64,000 nt of DNA from positions 2,170,001-2,234,000 of the forward strand of contig NZ_LT629749.1 of assembly GCF_900105065.1 (NCBI RefSeq), in the 5' to 3' direction. Each line of letters starts with the position of its first letter. Positions within the stretch are counted from its first letter, which is position 1. The DNA is from Friedmanniella luteola. Its GTDB lineage: Bacteria; Actinomycetota; Actinomycetes; Propionibacteriales; Propionibacteriaceae. The translations under genes were made by a program, and so were the position numbers. Shown piece by piece: positions 26,516-36,442 of this stretch. A model generated the notes under the pieces. The model was not told the DNA's origin, ran no database searches, and saw nothing but the letters and a program-made list of their open reading frames with translations.

Positions 26516-27955
26516 TCAGGAGCGGCTGCCGGCCTGCTGCGCCGCCGCCACCGTCCGGGCCACCTTCTCGACGAAGGCCTGCGGGTCGGCCTTCCGCTCC
26601 AGGCCCGCGGCGTTCATGTACCGGGTCTTGCCGAAGACGGTGCGCTCGGTCCAGCCGCGGTCGTGCTGCCCGAAGACCCAGGCGACGTTCGCGTAGGAGT
26701 TCGCGTCGCGGCCGTCGACGAAGTAGGTGTTGTTGAGCCGCAGGGTGGTGGCGTAGGCCTCCTCCGGGGTGGCCGACCACTCGAGGATCTTCTTGCCCCA
26801 GTACATCCGCATGTAGTTGTGCAGGTACCCGGCGTAGCGCATCTCGTCCATCGCGGCGTTCCAGTAGGGGTCGTCGGTCTGGCCGTCCTCCAGCTGCTGC
26901 GCGGTGTACTGCGGATCGCGCCGGTCCCGCGCGTGCTCGGCGAGGGTCTGCCGGGCCCAGCCGGGCAGCTGCTCGTAGCTGTCGTAGCGCGGCTCGTAGT
27001 ACACGAAGTTCATCGGCAGCTCCCGGCGGACGATGAGCTCCTCCAGGTAGGTCTCGACGTTCTCGTCCACCCGGTCCGCGTGCTCGCGCACCTGGAGGGC
27101 GATGTAGACCGGCGACAGCTGCCCGAAGTGCAGGTACTTGCTCATGTGCGACACGTGGTCGGTCTGCGGCTGGTTCCGGTGGGCGGCGTACTCGGCGAAC
27201 CTCGACGCGAGGAAGTCGGCGAGCACCCGCTCCCCGGCGCTGGTGCCGCCCTCGAAGAGCAGCACCGGGGCGACGCTGCGGTCCAGCGCCAGCCGGTCGA
27301 GCAGCGCGTCCGGGTCATCGAGGTCCTCGCCCTCGACGTCCGGCACGGTCGTGTCGACCAGCCGCGCCTGCGGGAGGGCGACGAGGAAGCGCTCGAGGTG
27401 GCGGGTGATCTTGGGTCGCAGCGTCCGGGCCGCGGTCTCCTTCTTGTCCGAGGCCAGCTCGACCGGGACGACGACGTCGCTCTCCACCTGCACCACCGAG
27501 CACCCGGCCTCGGCGGCGACCCGCTCGCGCCAGGCCCGCTGGGGCCGCAGGTAGCCGCGGTCGCAGACAACCAGCGCGGCGTCGGCGGCCAGCCGCAGCG
27601 CCACCTCGTCGGGGGCGCCGCGCTGCACCACGAACGGGACGTGCCGGCGGCGCAGGGCGTCCGCGACGTCGGCCAGGCCGTGCACCATGAAGTGGTAGTG
27701 CCGCAGGTTGGCCTCGGGGTAGCCGTCCATCAGCCCGAAGGCGACCAGCAGCGGCAGCCCCAGGTCGTTGGCGCGCCGGACGGCGTACTCCAGCGCGTGG
27801 TTGAGCTCGGCGCGCTGCGCCTGCTGCATCCAGTAGAGGACGTGGCGCCCGTCGTCGCGGACCGCGTCGTCGTTGAGCAGCTGGACGCGTTCGGCCTGGA
27901 TGCCCGGGTACACGTCGGCCGGCGGGTCGGGGAGCCGCTTCGTCGAGGTCGCCAT
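26516..27955 (-). CDS. phr: Class II deoxyribodipyrimidine photolyase
   Basis: 479 residues. The class II signature blocks are present: MSKYLHFGQLSPVYIALQV, ELIVRRELPMNFVYY, YMRMYWGKKILEWS and NNTYFVDGRDANSYANVAWV followed by FGQHDRGWTER. The N-terminal alpha/beta domain (LYWMQQAQRAELNHALEYA) is the antenna-binding half. It splits UV cyclobutane dimers using FADH- and visible light. Expression is from a leaderless TAGCCT promoter back to back with that of the ArsR gene, so the 100-bp gap may be a shared control region. A UV-exposed lifestyle would fit. Confidence 0.93.
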   Translation of the reverse strand: MATSTKRLPDPPADVYPGIQAERVQLLNDDAVRDDGRHVLYWMQQAQRAELNHALEYAVRRANDLGLPLLVAFGLMDGYPEANLRHYHFMVHGLADVADALRRRHVPFVVQRGAPDEVALRLAADAALVVCDRGYLRPQRAWRERVAAEAGCSVVQVESDVVVPVELASDKKETAARTLRPKITRHLERFLVALPQARLVDTTVPDVEGEDLDDPDALLDRLALDRSVAPVLLFEGGTSAGERVLADFLASRFAEYAAHRNQPQTDHVSHMSKYLHFGQLSPVYIALQVREHADRVDENVETYLEELIVRRELPMNFVYYEPRYDSYEQLPGWARQTLAEHARDRRDPQYTAQQLEDGQTDDPYWNAAMDEMRYAGYLHNYMRMYWGKKILEWSATPEEAYATTLRLNNTYFVDGRDANSYANVAWVFGQHDRGWTERTVFGKTRYMNAAGLERKADPQAFVEKVARTVAAAQQAGSRS

Positions 27956-27961
27956 GCGCCC

Positions 27962-27967
27962 AGGCTA
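27962..27967 (-). promoter_or_regulatory. Leaderless -10 hexamer of phr
   Basis: TAGCCT on the minus strand, 6 nt before the ATG at 27955. Confidence 0.6.
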
Positions 27968-28018
27968 GGTGCGTGCGGGGACCGGTCCGCGGCGCGGGCT
28001 CCGCAGAGTGCAGCACTC

Positions 28019-28048
28019 TTGTGCAGAACTATTGTGCACAACTAGTGT
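28019..28048 (+). promoter_or_regulatory. Promoter and tandem operator of the ArsR-type gene at 28056
   Basis: Two 13-bp direct repeats abut: TTGTGCAGAACTA (28019-28031) and TTGTGCACAACTA (28032-28044); the second contains the perfect palindrome TTGTGCACAA. The -35 TTGTGC (28019) and -10 TAGTGT (28043-28048) are 18 bp apart, and the ATG follows 7 nt later. A bound repressor would cover the whole promoter. Confidence 0.65.
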
Positions 28049-28055
28049 GGAGCGC

Positions 28056-28655
28056 ATGACCGATCCTGCGCCGCCCACCGGCCTGCGGCTGGACGCGACG
28101 TCCCTCCGGGTCCTCGCGCACCCCCTGAGGTCGCGGCTGCTGTCCCGGCTCCGCGTCGACGGGCCGGCCACGGCCACCGAGCTCGCGGGCGTGCTGAGCA
28201 CCAACACCGGCGCGACCAGCTACCACCTGCGCAAGCTGGAGTCGGTGGGGCTCGTCACCGACACGGGGGAGGGGGAGGGCAAGCGCCGGCTGTGGCGCGC
28301 CTCGACCGACTTCCACAGCTTCGACCCCTCGGACTACCGCGACGACGACGAGGCCGCGGCCGCGGTGGGCTGGCTGCAGCGCGACTACGTCCGCCAGATG
28401 GCGAGCCGGGCCGAGGGGTGGTTCGACGCGGCGGACCGCTGGCCGGACGCCTGGGTGGACGCCGCCGGGTACGGCGACACCCACCTCACGGTGACGGCCG
28501 CCCAGCTGCGGCAGGTCTCGGCCGAGCTCTTCGCGGTGCTGGAGCGCTGGCGCACGGCCGGCGCCGGCGACCCGGCGGCACGCCGGGTGCTCGTCTCGCT
28601 GGTCGCGCAGCCGGCCGACGTCACCGACCCGCCCCCTGCGGAGGTCGACCGGTGA
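28056..28655 (+). CDS. ArsR-type winged-helix regulator
   Basis: 199 residues. The HTH_20/ArsR winged helix spans about 10-80: LRVLAHPLRSRLLSRLRVDG, TELAGVLSTNTGATSYHLRK and the wing LVTDTGEGEGKRRLWRAS. The C-terminal 100 residues are helical and may bind a ligand or dimerise. Its start is set by a -10 hexamer 7 nt upstream (leaderless). It overlaps the MFS gene by 4 nt (GTGA), a regulator-efflux pair. A tandem operator over its own promoter indicates autorepression. Inducer unknown; there are no conserved cysteines for metal sensing. Confidence 0.83.
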   Translation: MTDPAPPTGLRLDATSLRVLAHPLRSRLLSRLRVDGPATATELAGVLSTNTGATSYHLRKLESVGLVTDTGEGEGKRRLWRASTDFHSFDPSDYRDDDEAAAAVGWLQRDYVRQMASRAEGWFDAADRWPDAWVDAAGYGDTHLTVTAAQLRQVSAELFAVLERWRTAGAGDPAARRVLVSLVAQPADVTDPPPAEVDR

Positions 28656-29950
28656 CGGCCCTGAGCGCGGCGGCGGCGCGGCGCCGGCTGCTGCTCCTGA
28701 CGGCCACCCGGTGGCTGCCCGTGGGGCTCGTCTTCGGCCTCACCACCCTGCTGCCGCTCGAGCGCGGGCTGAGCCTCGCCCAGGTGTCGCTGGTCCTCGC
28801 CGTGCAGGGGTTCGTGGTGCTGGCCCTCGAGCTGCCGACCGGGGGGCTGGCCGACGCCGTGGGACGGCGACCGCTGCTCGTCGCCGCCGCGCTGGTCGCG
28901 GTGGTCAGCGGGGTGCTCTTCCTGCTGGCCACCGACGTCGCGACGTTCGCGGTGGCCATGCTGCTGCAGGGGGTCTTCCGCGCGCTCGACTCGGGTCCGC
29001 TCGAGGCCTGGTACGTCGACGCCGCCCAGGCCGACGACCCGCAGGTCGCCGTGGAGCGGACTCTCGGCCACGCCGGGGCCGTCCTCGGGATGGCGATCGC
29101 CGGCGGTGCGCTGGTCTCCGGCGGCCTGGTGGCCTGGCACCCGGTGACGGGCTCCAGCGCGCTGGTGCTGCCCTACCTGGTCGCCACCGCCCTGCTCGGC
29201 CTGCACGCCCTGCTGGTGCTGCTGCTCGTCGCGGAGCCGGGCCCGGGCGCACCGGCGGCCCGCTCCGAGGCCCGCCGTCGGGCGTGGGACGCGGCGCGCG
29301 GGACGCCCCGGGTCGTGCGCGACGGGCTCGTCGTGGTGACCCGCAACCCCGTCCTGCGCGGGCTGGTGCTCGTGGAGGTGTTCTGGAGCGTGGCGATGAT
29401 CGCCTTCGAGACCCTGAACCCCGTCCGGCTGGCCGAGCTCGTCGGCGGCGAGCAGCGGGCGGGCGCGCTCTACGGCCCGGCGTCGGCGGCGGCCTGGGCG
29501 CTCTTCGCCGCGGGGTCGGCGGCCGCGGGGCTCGCCGCCACCCGGCTGGGGGTGGCCCGGACGGCGGTGCTGGTCCGGGTGCTGAACGGGGGGTTCGTCG
29601 TCGTCATGGGACTCGTCGCCGGCCCGGTCGGCCTGGTGGCGGCCTACTGGCTCGCCTACCTCACGCACGGGGCCGCGAACCCGGTGCACAGCACGTTGCT
29701 GCACCGGCAGGCGGAGCGGGCGCACCGGGTGACGGTGCTGTCGGTCAGCTCGATGGTGAGCGGCGGCGTCTACAGCCTGGGTCTGCTGGCCCTGGGCCCG
29801 CTGGCCCAGAGCACCTCGACGGCCACGGCCATGGTGGTGGCCGGGGCGGTCAGCGTCGTCGGGGCCCTCGGCTACGCACCCGCGCTGCGGGACGAGCGCG
29901 CCGGGCGCGCGACGTCACCGGTGCCGGAGGCCAGCCCGGCTCGCCGCTGA
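28652..29950 (+). CDS. MFS transporter
   Basis: 432 residues from the GTG at 28652. About twelve membrane helices, with the MFS loop motif GGLADAVGRRPLLVAAAL between helices 2 and 3 and a central hydrophilic loop (EARRRAWDAARGTPRVVRDG). Drug-efflux or sugar-export types share this layout; its coupling to the ArsR-type regulator suggests efflux of a compound sensed by that regulator. Basic C-terminal tail. Ends 31 nt before the convergent DUF1206 gene. Confidence 0.83.
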   Translation: MTALSAAAARRRLLLLTATRWLPVGLVFGLTTLLPLERGLSLAQVSLVLAVQGFVVLALELPTGGLADAVGRRPLLVAAALVAVVSGVLFLLATDVATFAVAMLLQGVFRALDSGPLEAWYVDAAQADDPQVAVERTLGHAGAVLGMAIAGGALVSGGLVAWHPVTGSSALVLPYLVATALLGLHALLVLLLVAEPGPGAPAARSEARRRAWDAARGTPRVVRDGLVVVTRNPVLRGLVLVEVFWSVAMIAFETLNPVRLAELVGGEQRAGALYGPASAAAWALFAAGSAAAGLAATRLGVARTAVLVRVLNGGFVVVMGLVAGPVGLVAAYWLAYLTHGAANPVHSTLLHRQAERAHRVTVLSVSSMVSGGVYSLGLLALGPLAQSTSTATAMVVAGAVSVVGALGYAPALRDERAGRATSPVPEASPARR

Positions 29951-29981
29951 GCGGCCGGCGGGGCGGTCGGCGGGACGCGCC

Positions 29982-30815
29982 TCAGGAGCGCGCGTTGCGG
30001 GCCCAGACGAAGCAGAACAACCCGAACGCGGCGAAGCCCGCGGCGAGCACGGTGAGCAGCGACGAGCCCTGCGGCTGGGAGGCGACGGTGTGCAGGGCGG
30101 CGTCGAGCCCGCCGGCGCGGTCCGGGTCGGCGCTCAGGGCGGCCCAGCCGAACAGCCCGGCGACCACGGCCAGGGCGACGCCCTTGGCCACGTAGCCGGC
30201 CGTGCCCAGGACGCGCACCGCGCGCGTCCGGTCGCCCTCGAGGTCCTCGGTGAACTTCTGCCGCACTCCGCGGACCACCTGGCTGACGCCGACGGCGAGG
30301 ATCGCGGCCGCCACCAGGACGACGAGCGCCCGGCCGAACGGTGCCTGCAGCAACCGGCCGGTGAGGGTGTCCTCCTGCCCGCCGGAGGAGCCGGCGCCGG
30401 CGACCAGCCGGGCGGCGCTCACCCCGATGAGCAGGTAGACCACGGCCCGGCCGGCAGAGGAGAGGCGCTTGCGGAGCCGGCGCCGCTCGTCGTGCTCCTG
30501 CGCCACCCGCCCGTAGCCGAAGGCGGCCTCCGCGGCCTGCCACAGCACCAGGGCCAGCATGCCGACGGCGACGACCCCGAGCAGCAGCGGCCCGGCCCCG
30601 GTCTTCGCCAGGGCGCGGAGGGCGCCCTCCTGGGAGGCGTCGCCGCCCCCGCCCCAGGCGACCCGCAGGGCGATCCAGGCGATCAGCAGGTGCACGACGC
30701 CGTAGCAGACCAGCCCCACCGCGACGAGGACCTGGTAACCGCGCGAGCCCCGCATCTGCTGGCTGGCGTCGCGTGCACCCTCGGCGGCCTGGCCCGCCAC
30801 CCCCGCGTTGCTCAT
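29982..30815 (-). CDS. DUF1206 family membrane protein
   Basis: 277 residues from the ATG at 30815. Three repeated units of two helices each, typical of DUF1206: GYQVLVAVGLVCYGVVHLLI, GRAVVYLLIGVSAARLV and LGTAGYVAKGVALAVVAGLF, each starting with a glycine/arginine-rich turn. Function unknown. A longer frame reaching 30965 would overlap the divergent gene and lacks homology, so it was not used. The upstream gap of 79 nt separates it from the SRPBCC gene. Confidence 0.83.
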   Translation of the reverse strand: MSNAGVAGQAAEGARDASQQMRGSRGYQVLVAVGLVCYGVVHLLIAWIALRVAWGGGGDASQEGALRALAKTGAGPLLLGVVAVGMLALVLWQAAEAAFGYGRVAQEHDERRRLRKRLSSAGRAVVYLLIGVSAARLVAGAGSSGGQEDTLTGRLLQAPFGRALVVLVAAAILAVGVSQVVRGVRQKFTEDLEGDRTRAVRVLGTAGYVAKGVALAVVAGLFGWAALSADPDRAGGLDAALHTVASQPQGSSLLTVLAAGFAAFGLFCFVWARNARS

Positions 30816-30882
30816 GGGCACATCATGCGGCCCGCCGGCGCACGGGGAGGCCGGTCGTCCGAACTCGTGACCCCGGGCACCC

Positions 30883-30888
30883 GATACT
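30883..30888 (+). promoter_or_regulatory. Candidate leaderless -10 of the SRPBCC gene at 30895
   Basis: GATACT ends 6 nt before the GTG at 30895. Confidence 0.45.
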
Positions 30889-30894
30889 GGGGCG

Positions 30895-31386
30895 GTGCCC
30901 GTCGTCGAGTCCCGGCTGACCGTCCCGCTCGAACCCGAGCTGGCGTTCTGGGTGTCCCAGACCACCGCGCCGCTGCGCTACCGCTGGGACCCGTTCGTCC
31001 GCTCCCAGCACCTGCTCGACGGGGCGACCCGGCCGGCGCAGGGGGTCCGCACCGCGACGACCTCGCGGCACGGCCTGCGGATGGTCAGCCGCTACGTCTC
31101 GTTCGCCCCGCCGCGCAACGTCGGCATGACGATGGTCAGCGGTCCCTGGTTCTTCGCCCGCTTCGGCGGCGGGTGGCGGTTCACCCCCGGCGCGCAGCCC
31201 GGCACCACCGACGTCACGTGGCGCTACAACTTCGCCACCCGCCCCCGGCTCCTGGAGCCGCTGGCCGACCGCCTCGGGCGCTGGGTCCTGCAGCGCGACA
31301 TCGACCGGCGGATCGCCGGCTACGCCCGCGGCTGCAGCGATCCCGTCGTGCTGACCGCGGCGCGGGAGGCGGCCGCGGCGGGCTAG
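30895..31386 (+). CDS. SRPBCC (START-like) family protein
   Basis: 163 residues, GTG start. It begins SRLTVPLEPELAFWVSQTTA and continues with beta-strands such as RYVSFAPPRNVGMTMVSGPW and TTDVTWRYNFATRPRLLEPL, then a long C-terminal helix, the pattern of the SRPBCC ligand-binding fold. It probably binds a hydrophobic small molecule; no catalytic residues can be named. The next gene, an ABC exporter, starts 10 nt later but with its own leaderless -10 formed across this gene's stop codon. Confidence 0.65.
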   Translation: MPVVESRLTVPLEPELAFWVSQTTAPLRYRWDPFVRSQHLLDGATRPAQGVRTATTSRHGLRMVSRYVSFAPPRNVGMTMVSGPWFFARFGGGWRFTPGAQPGTTDVTWRYNFATRPRLLEPLADRLGRWVLQRDIDRRIAGYARGCSDPVVLTAAREAAAAG

Positions 31387-31389
31387 GTT
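31384..31389 (+). promoter_or_regulatory. Leaderless -10 hexamer of the ABC exporter gene
   Basis: TAGGTT overlaps the TAG stop of the SRPBCC gene and ends 6 nt before the GTG at 31396. Confidence 0.6.
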
Positions 31390-31395
31390 CTGCGG

Positions 31396-33183
<1,788 letters not shown>

Positions 33184-33214
33184 TCGCGGCCCGCCGCCGG
33201 CCAGGGCGCGGCGC

Positions 33215-33736
33215 TCAGGGCGTCGACCCCGCCGGTCCGTGGGCGTGGCCCTCGTGCGGGTGGTCCAGCCCGAACGCGGCGGCGGTCGCGGCGTCCATCA
33301 CGTACAGCTCGACCGGGACCCCGCCCGGAGCCCTCAGGTTGAGGTGCAGACCGGCGCCGGAGTCGACGACCGCGCTGTGCGGGACGTCGTCGGCGACCAG
33401 CCGCTGCCGCCAGTCCTCCAGCGCGTCGGCGTCCGGGACCGCGAGGGCGACGTGGTCGAGGCCGGTCCGCCGTTCGTCGAACGGCCCCCGCACCGTGGCC
33501 TCGTGGTCGGTCACCGCGATCGCGACGCGGCTCGGCCAGTGGACGACGAACAGCAGGTGGGGGGTGTCCGTCGTCACCTCGAAGCCCATCGTCCCGGTCC
33601 AGAAGCGCCGGGCCGCCGGCAGGTCGGGCGCGGAGAGGGCGAGGTGCGACACGCCCAGCAGCGGTGGCGCCGGCGACGGGGTGGTCGCCCCGGGGGTGGT
33701 GCTCGTGGGGGTGGTCGTGCCCGTGGTCGTGGTCAT
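33215..33736 (-). CDS. VOC family (glyoxalase/bleomycin resistance) protein
   Basis: 173 residues from the ATG at 33736, preceded by GGAGGAG about 11 nt upstream. A threonine/proline-rich tract of about 23 residues leads into two beta-alpha-beta-beta-beta modules: GVSHLALSAPDLPAARRFW and GLDHVALAVPDADALEDWRQ. Putative metal ligands are His residues in SHLAL and DHVAL and a Glu in PVELYVMDAA, as in extradiol dioxygenases and glyoxalase-like proteins. A histidine-rich C-terminus (HPHEGHAHG) may bind metal. Substrate unknown. Confidence 0.8.
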   Translation of the reverse strand: MTTTTGTTTPTSTTPGATTPSPAPPLLGVSHLALSAPDLPAARRFWTGTMGFEVTTDTPHLLFVVHWPSRVAIAVTDHEATVRGPFDERRTGLDHVALAVPDADALEDWRQRLVADDVPHSAVVDSGAGLHLNLRAPGGVPVELYVMDAATAAAFGLDHPHEGHAHGPAGSTP

Positions 33737-33953
33737 GCCCGGAGGCTCCTCCGCCAGCGGCGGGCGCGCATCCGTGGAAGCACGGAGCGTGCCGGCCGAC
33801 CCGTCACCCGCTCCGGTGTTTACGGCGTACGCGCTGCGGGTAGCCAACCGGTCGCGCGCGACCGATCGGGCGCGGCGGCCTCGCGTCGCCGCCCCGGATC
33901 CGGCTCCACCCCCGCGTCAACCCCCCGCGCGATCTCACCACCCAGGAGCACCC

Positions 33954-35102
33954 ATGACCGCCCACGGAGCAAGCACCCTCGGCTCACAGCCGGGGCGCCC
34001 GGTCCCCGACCCCGCCGGACGCCAGGACGACCAGGACGGGGGAGCGCCGGCCCCGACGGCCCGGCGGCGGCTGCTCAACCAGACGTCGCCCTTCCGCATC
34101 GGCTTCGTGGGGGCGGTCGGGGTGATCCTGGCCTACGCCCTCGCCCAGGCCGTCGTCCAGGCCCGCTCGATCATCATCGTCGTGGTCGTCGCCTTCTTCA
34201 TCGCGCTCGGGCTGAACCCGCTGGTGCGGGCCCTGACCCGGCGCGGGGTGAAGCGCGGGACCGCCGTGCTGCTGGTGCTGGTGGGCGTGGTGGTCGTCTT
34301 CGCGCTCGCCCTGCTCGCCGTGGTCCCCGTCTTCGTGGAGCAGATCGGCAACCTCGTCCGCTCGGGGCCCGGCCTGCTGCAGGACACGCTCCGCAACCCG
34401 CAGGTCAACGCGCTGAACGAGCGCTACCAGGTGGTCGACCGGGCCCGGGACGCGATCAGCTCCGGCGGGCTGGTGTCCTCGGCGTTCGGGAGCCTGCTCG
34501 GGGCCGGGGCCGCGGTGCTGAGCGCGGTGGTCTCGGGCTTCACGCTGCTGATCCTCAGCCTGTACTTCCTGGTCGCCCTCCCGGCGATCAAGAACGCGGT
34601 CGTCCGGCTCACCCCGGCCTCGCGCCGGGACCGGTCGAGCTACCTGTCCGAGCAGATCTTCCTGCGGATCAGCTCCTACATCTCCGGCACGTTCGTCGTC
34701 GCGCTGATCGCCGGCGTGCTGTCCTACGTCTTCTTGCTGGTCGTCGGGCTGTCGGAGTACGCGCTGGCGCTGGCGGTGCTGGTCGCGGTGCTCGACATCA
34801 TCCCGCTGATCGGCGCGACGCTCGCGGCCGTCGTCGTCGTCATCATCGGGTTCAGCCAGTCGGTGACCATCGGCATCGCGGCGCTGATCTTCTACGCGCT
34901 CTACCAGCAGTTCGAGAACTACGTGGTGCAGCCGCGGGTGTTCAAGAAGGCGGTGGACGTGCCGGGCGCCCTCGTCGTCATCGCCGCGCTCGTGGGCGGC
35001 AGCCTGCTGGGGATCGTCGGCGCGCTGCTGTCCGTCCCCGTCGCCGCGGTGGGCCTGCTCATCCTCCGTGAGGTGGCCCAGCCCCGCCTCGACGCCAGCT
35101 GA
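33954..35102 (+). CDS. AI-2E family transporter (PF01594)
   Basis: 382 residues from the ATG at 33954, with AGGAG 6 nt upstream. A disordered N-terminus of about 45 residues precedes seven to eight membrane helices. Family marks include FFIALGLNPLVRALTRRGVK and the C-terminal block VAVLDIIPLIGATLAAVVVV with YQQFENYVVQPRVFKKAVDV. Members include TqsA and sodium/proton antiporters; the substrate is not inferable. The 217-nt upstream gap shows no convincing promoter. A small gene follows 23 nt downstream. Confidence 0.85.
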   Translation: MTAHGASTLGSQPGRPVPDPAGRQDDQDGGAPAPTARRRLLNQTSPFRIGFVGAVGVILAYALAQAVVQARSIIIVVVVAFFIALGLNPLVRALTRRGVKRGTAVLLVLVGVVVVFALALLAVVPVFVEQIGNLVRSGPGLLQDTLRNPQVNALNERYQVVDRARDAISSGGLVSSAFGSLLGAGAAVLSAVVSGFTLLILSLYFLVALPAIKNAVVRLTPASRRDRSSYLSEQIFLRISSYISGTFVVALIAGVLSYVFLLVVGLSEYALALAVLVAVLDIIPLIGATLAAVVVVIIGFSQSVTIGIAALIFYALYQQFENYVVQPRVFKKAVDVPGALVVIAALVGGSLLGIVGALLSVPVAAVGLLILREVAQPRLDAS

Positions 35103-35125
35103 GGACCTCGACGAAGGAGCCGCTG

Positions 35126-35350
35126 ATGCGCATCACCAGGAACGAGCTGGTGGCCCTGCTGAGGGTCGCCGGCCGTCACGACGAGATCGGCCGCGCCCAG
35201 CAGCGGCTGCCCGACCGGGTCGACAGCGAGCGGCACGGCGGCCTGCTGGACGAGCTCGGCCTCGACCTGCACGAGCTGCTCCGGCCGACGGGTGGCCCCA
35301 ACCTGAGCGACCGGCTCGGTGGGCCCCTGGCGCCGGAGTCGTCGGGCTGA
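35126..35350 (+). CDS. Small hypothetical protein (74 aa)
   Basis: No family recognised. The ATG at 35126 has AAGGAG 7 nt upstream. The protein is charged, begins MRITRNELVALLRVAGRHDE and ends in a Gly/Pro-rich tail; the middle RLPDRVDSERHGGLLDELGL is predicted helical. It follows the AI-2E gene by 23 nt and is probably cotranscribed with it. Real gene status rests on the ribosome binding site and codon usage. Confidence 0.6.
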   Translation: MRITRNELVALLRVAGRHDEIGRAQQRLPDRVDSERHGGLLDELGLDLHELLRPTGGPNLSDRLGGPLAPESSG

Positions 35351-35395
35351 CGCGCCTCACCCCTGACGGCCCTCGCCCCCCGGGGCGACCCGTCC

Positions 35396-36442
35396 TCAGC
35401 CCAGGTCGAGCCGGGGCCGCAGCCCGCTGCCCGGGACGAGGCCGTAGCGCTCCATCCCCTGCCGCAGGTGCTCGGCGGCGTCGACGTTGAGCGGGCCGCT
35501 CGTCCACATCGCGTAGGGCAGGTCGAGGTAGCGCTCCTCGCGCACGGCCGCCAGGTCGCGGCTGGCGGGGTGCTCCGCGAGGACCTGCTGCTTCTGGGCG
35601 AGCGTCTGACCGGGGTAGTCGACGAAGACGATGAGGTCGGGGTCGGCCTTCGCCACCCGCTCCCAGCTGACCTCGGTCCAGGTGTCCTTCAGGTCGGCGA
35701 GGGCGTTGCGCCCGCCGGCGGCGTCGATGATGGCCTGCGGGCCGCCGAAGGCGCCGGAGGAGAAGACGGCGTCCGTCCCGCTGTCGAACACGAACACCAC
35801 GGGCGCCCGCTCCGGCCGCGGGGCCGCGGCCAGGGCGGCCAGCCGGGCGTCGGTGTCCGCCACGACGGCCGCCGCGGTGTCGACGTGCCCGGTGATCGCG
35901 CCGAGGTTGGTCAGGTCGGTGCGGACCGCGTCCCAGGGGTCCATCGTGCCGCGGGCGCCGTCGGCGCGCCGGCAGCTCTCGCTCAGCACGTAGGCGCCGA
36001 TCCCGCGGTCGCCGAGGGTCTGCGGCGTCACGTCGGTCGACTCGCTGAACCCGTAGTTCCAGCCCGCGACGACGACGTCGGGCCGCGCGGCCACGACGGT
36101 CTCCATCGTCGGGCTCTCCGGCGCCACCTGGCGCAGCCCGCCGACCACGTCGCCGTACGCCCGGGTCAGCACGTCGGTGTCGTCCTGGAGGCTGGTGACG
36201 GCCGCGATCTGGTCGCCGGCGCCCACGGCCAGGCTGAGGGCGACGAGGTTGCCGTCGTTGACGAACAGCCGCTGCGCGGGGGAGGGGAAGCTCTGCGGCT
36301 TCCCGCAGTTCGTGACCGTGACCGTCCCCGGGCTGCTCGGCGACCCGGACGACGCGGGCGGCGCGGTCGCGCTGCAGCCGAGCAGGGCGAGGGCGAGACC
36401 GGTGGCGGCCAGGGCGGCCAGGCGGGGGTGGTGGGGGCTCAT
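35396..36442 (-). CDS. btuF: Cobalamin ABC transporter substrate-binding lipoprotein (BtuF-like)
   Basis: 348 residues from the ATG at 36442. A lipoprotein signal ends in the lipobox LLGC with Cys23 as the lipidated residue. The helical-backbone binding fold of periplasmic-binding family 2 (Fe3+/B12) follows: AQRLFVNDGNLVALSLAVG, ARPDVVVAGWNYG, ADPDLIVFVDYPGQ. By sequence alone an Fe-siderophore protein would be equally possible, but the operon sits behind a cobalamin riboswitch. It overlaps the ATPase gene by four bases (ATGA) and is the last gene of the btuC-btuD-btuF operon. Confidence 0.83.
   Translation of the reverse strand: MSPHHPRLAALAATGLALALLGCSATAPPASSGSPSSPGTVTVTNCGKPQSFPSPAQRLFVNDGNLVALSLAVGAGDQIAAVTSLQDDTDVLTRAYGDVVGGLRQVAPESPTMETVVAARPDVVVAGWNYGFSESTDVTPQTLGDRGIGAYVLSESCRRADGARGTMDPWDAVRTDLTNLGAITGHVDTAAAVVADTDARLAALAAAPRPERAPVVFVFDSGTDAVFSSGAFGGPQAIIDAAGGRNALADLKDTWTEVSWERVAKADPDLIVFVDYPGQTLAQKQQVLAEHPASRDLAAVREERYLDLPYAMWTSGPLNVDAAEHLRQGMERYGLVPGSGLRPRLDLG

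Noticed and set aside
28056-28655. Metal-sensing ArsR
   Set aside because: No cysteine pair or His/Asp metal site is visible in the recognition helix or C-terminus.
30816-30965. N-terminal extension of the DUF1206 protein
   Set aside because: It would overlap the divergent SRPBCC start and promoter and has no membrane-protein character.
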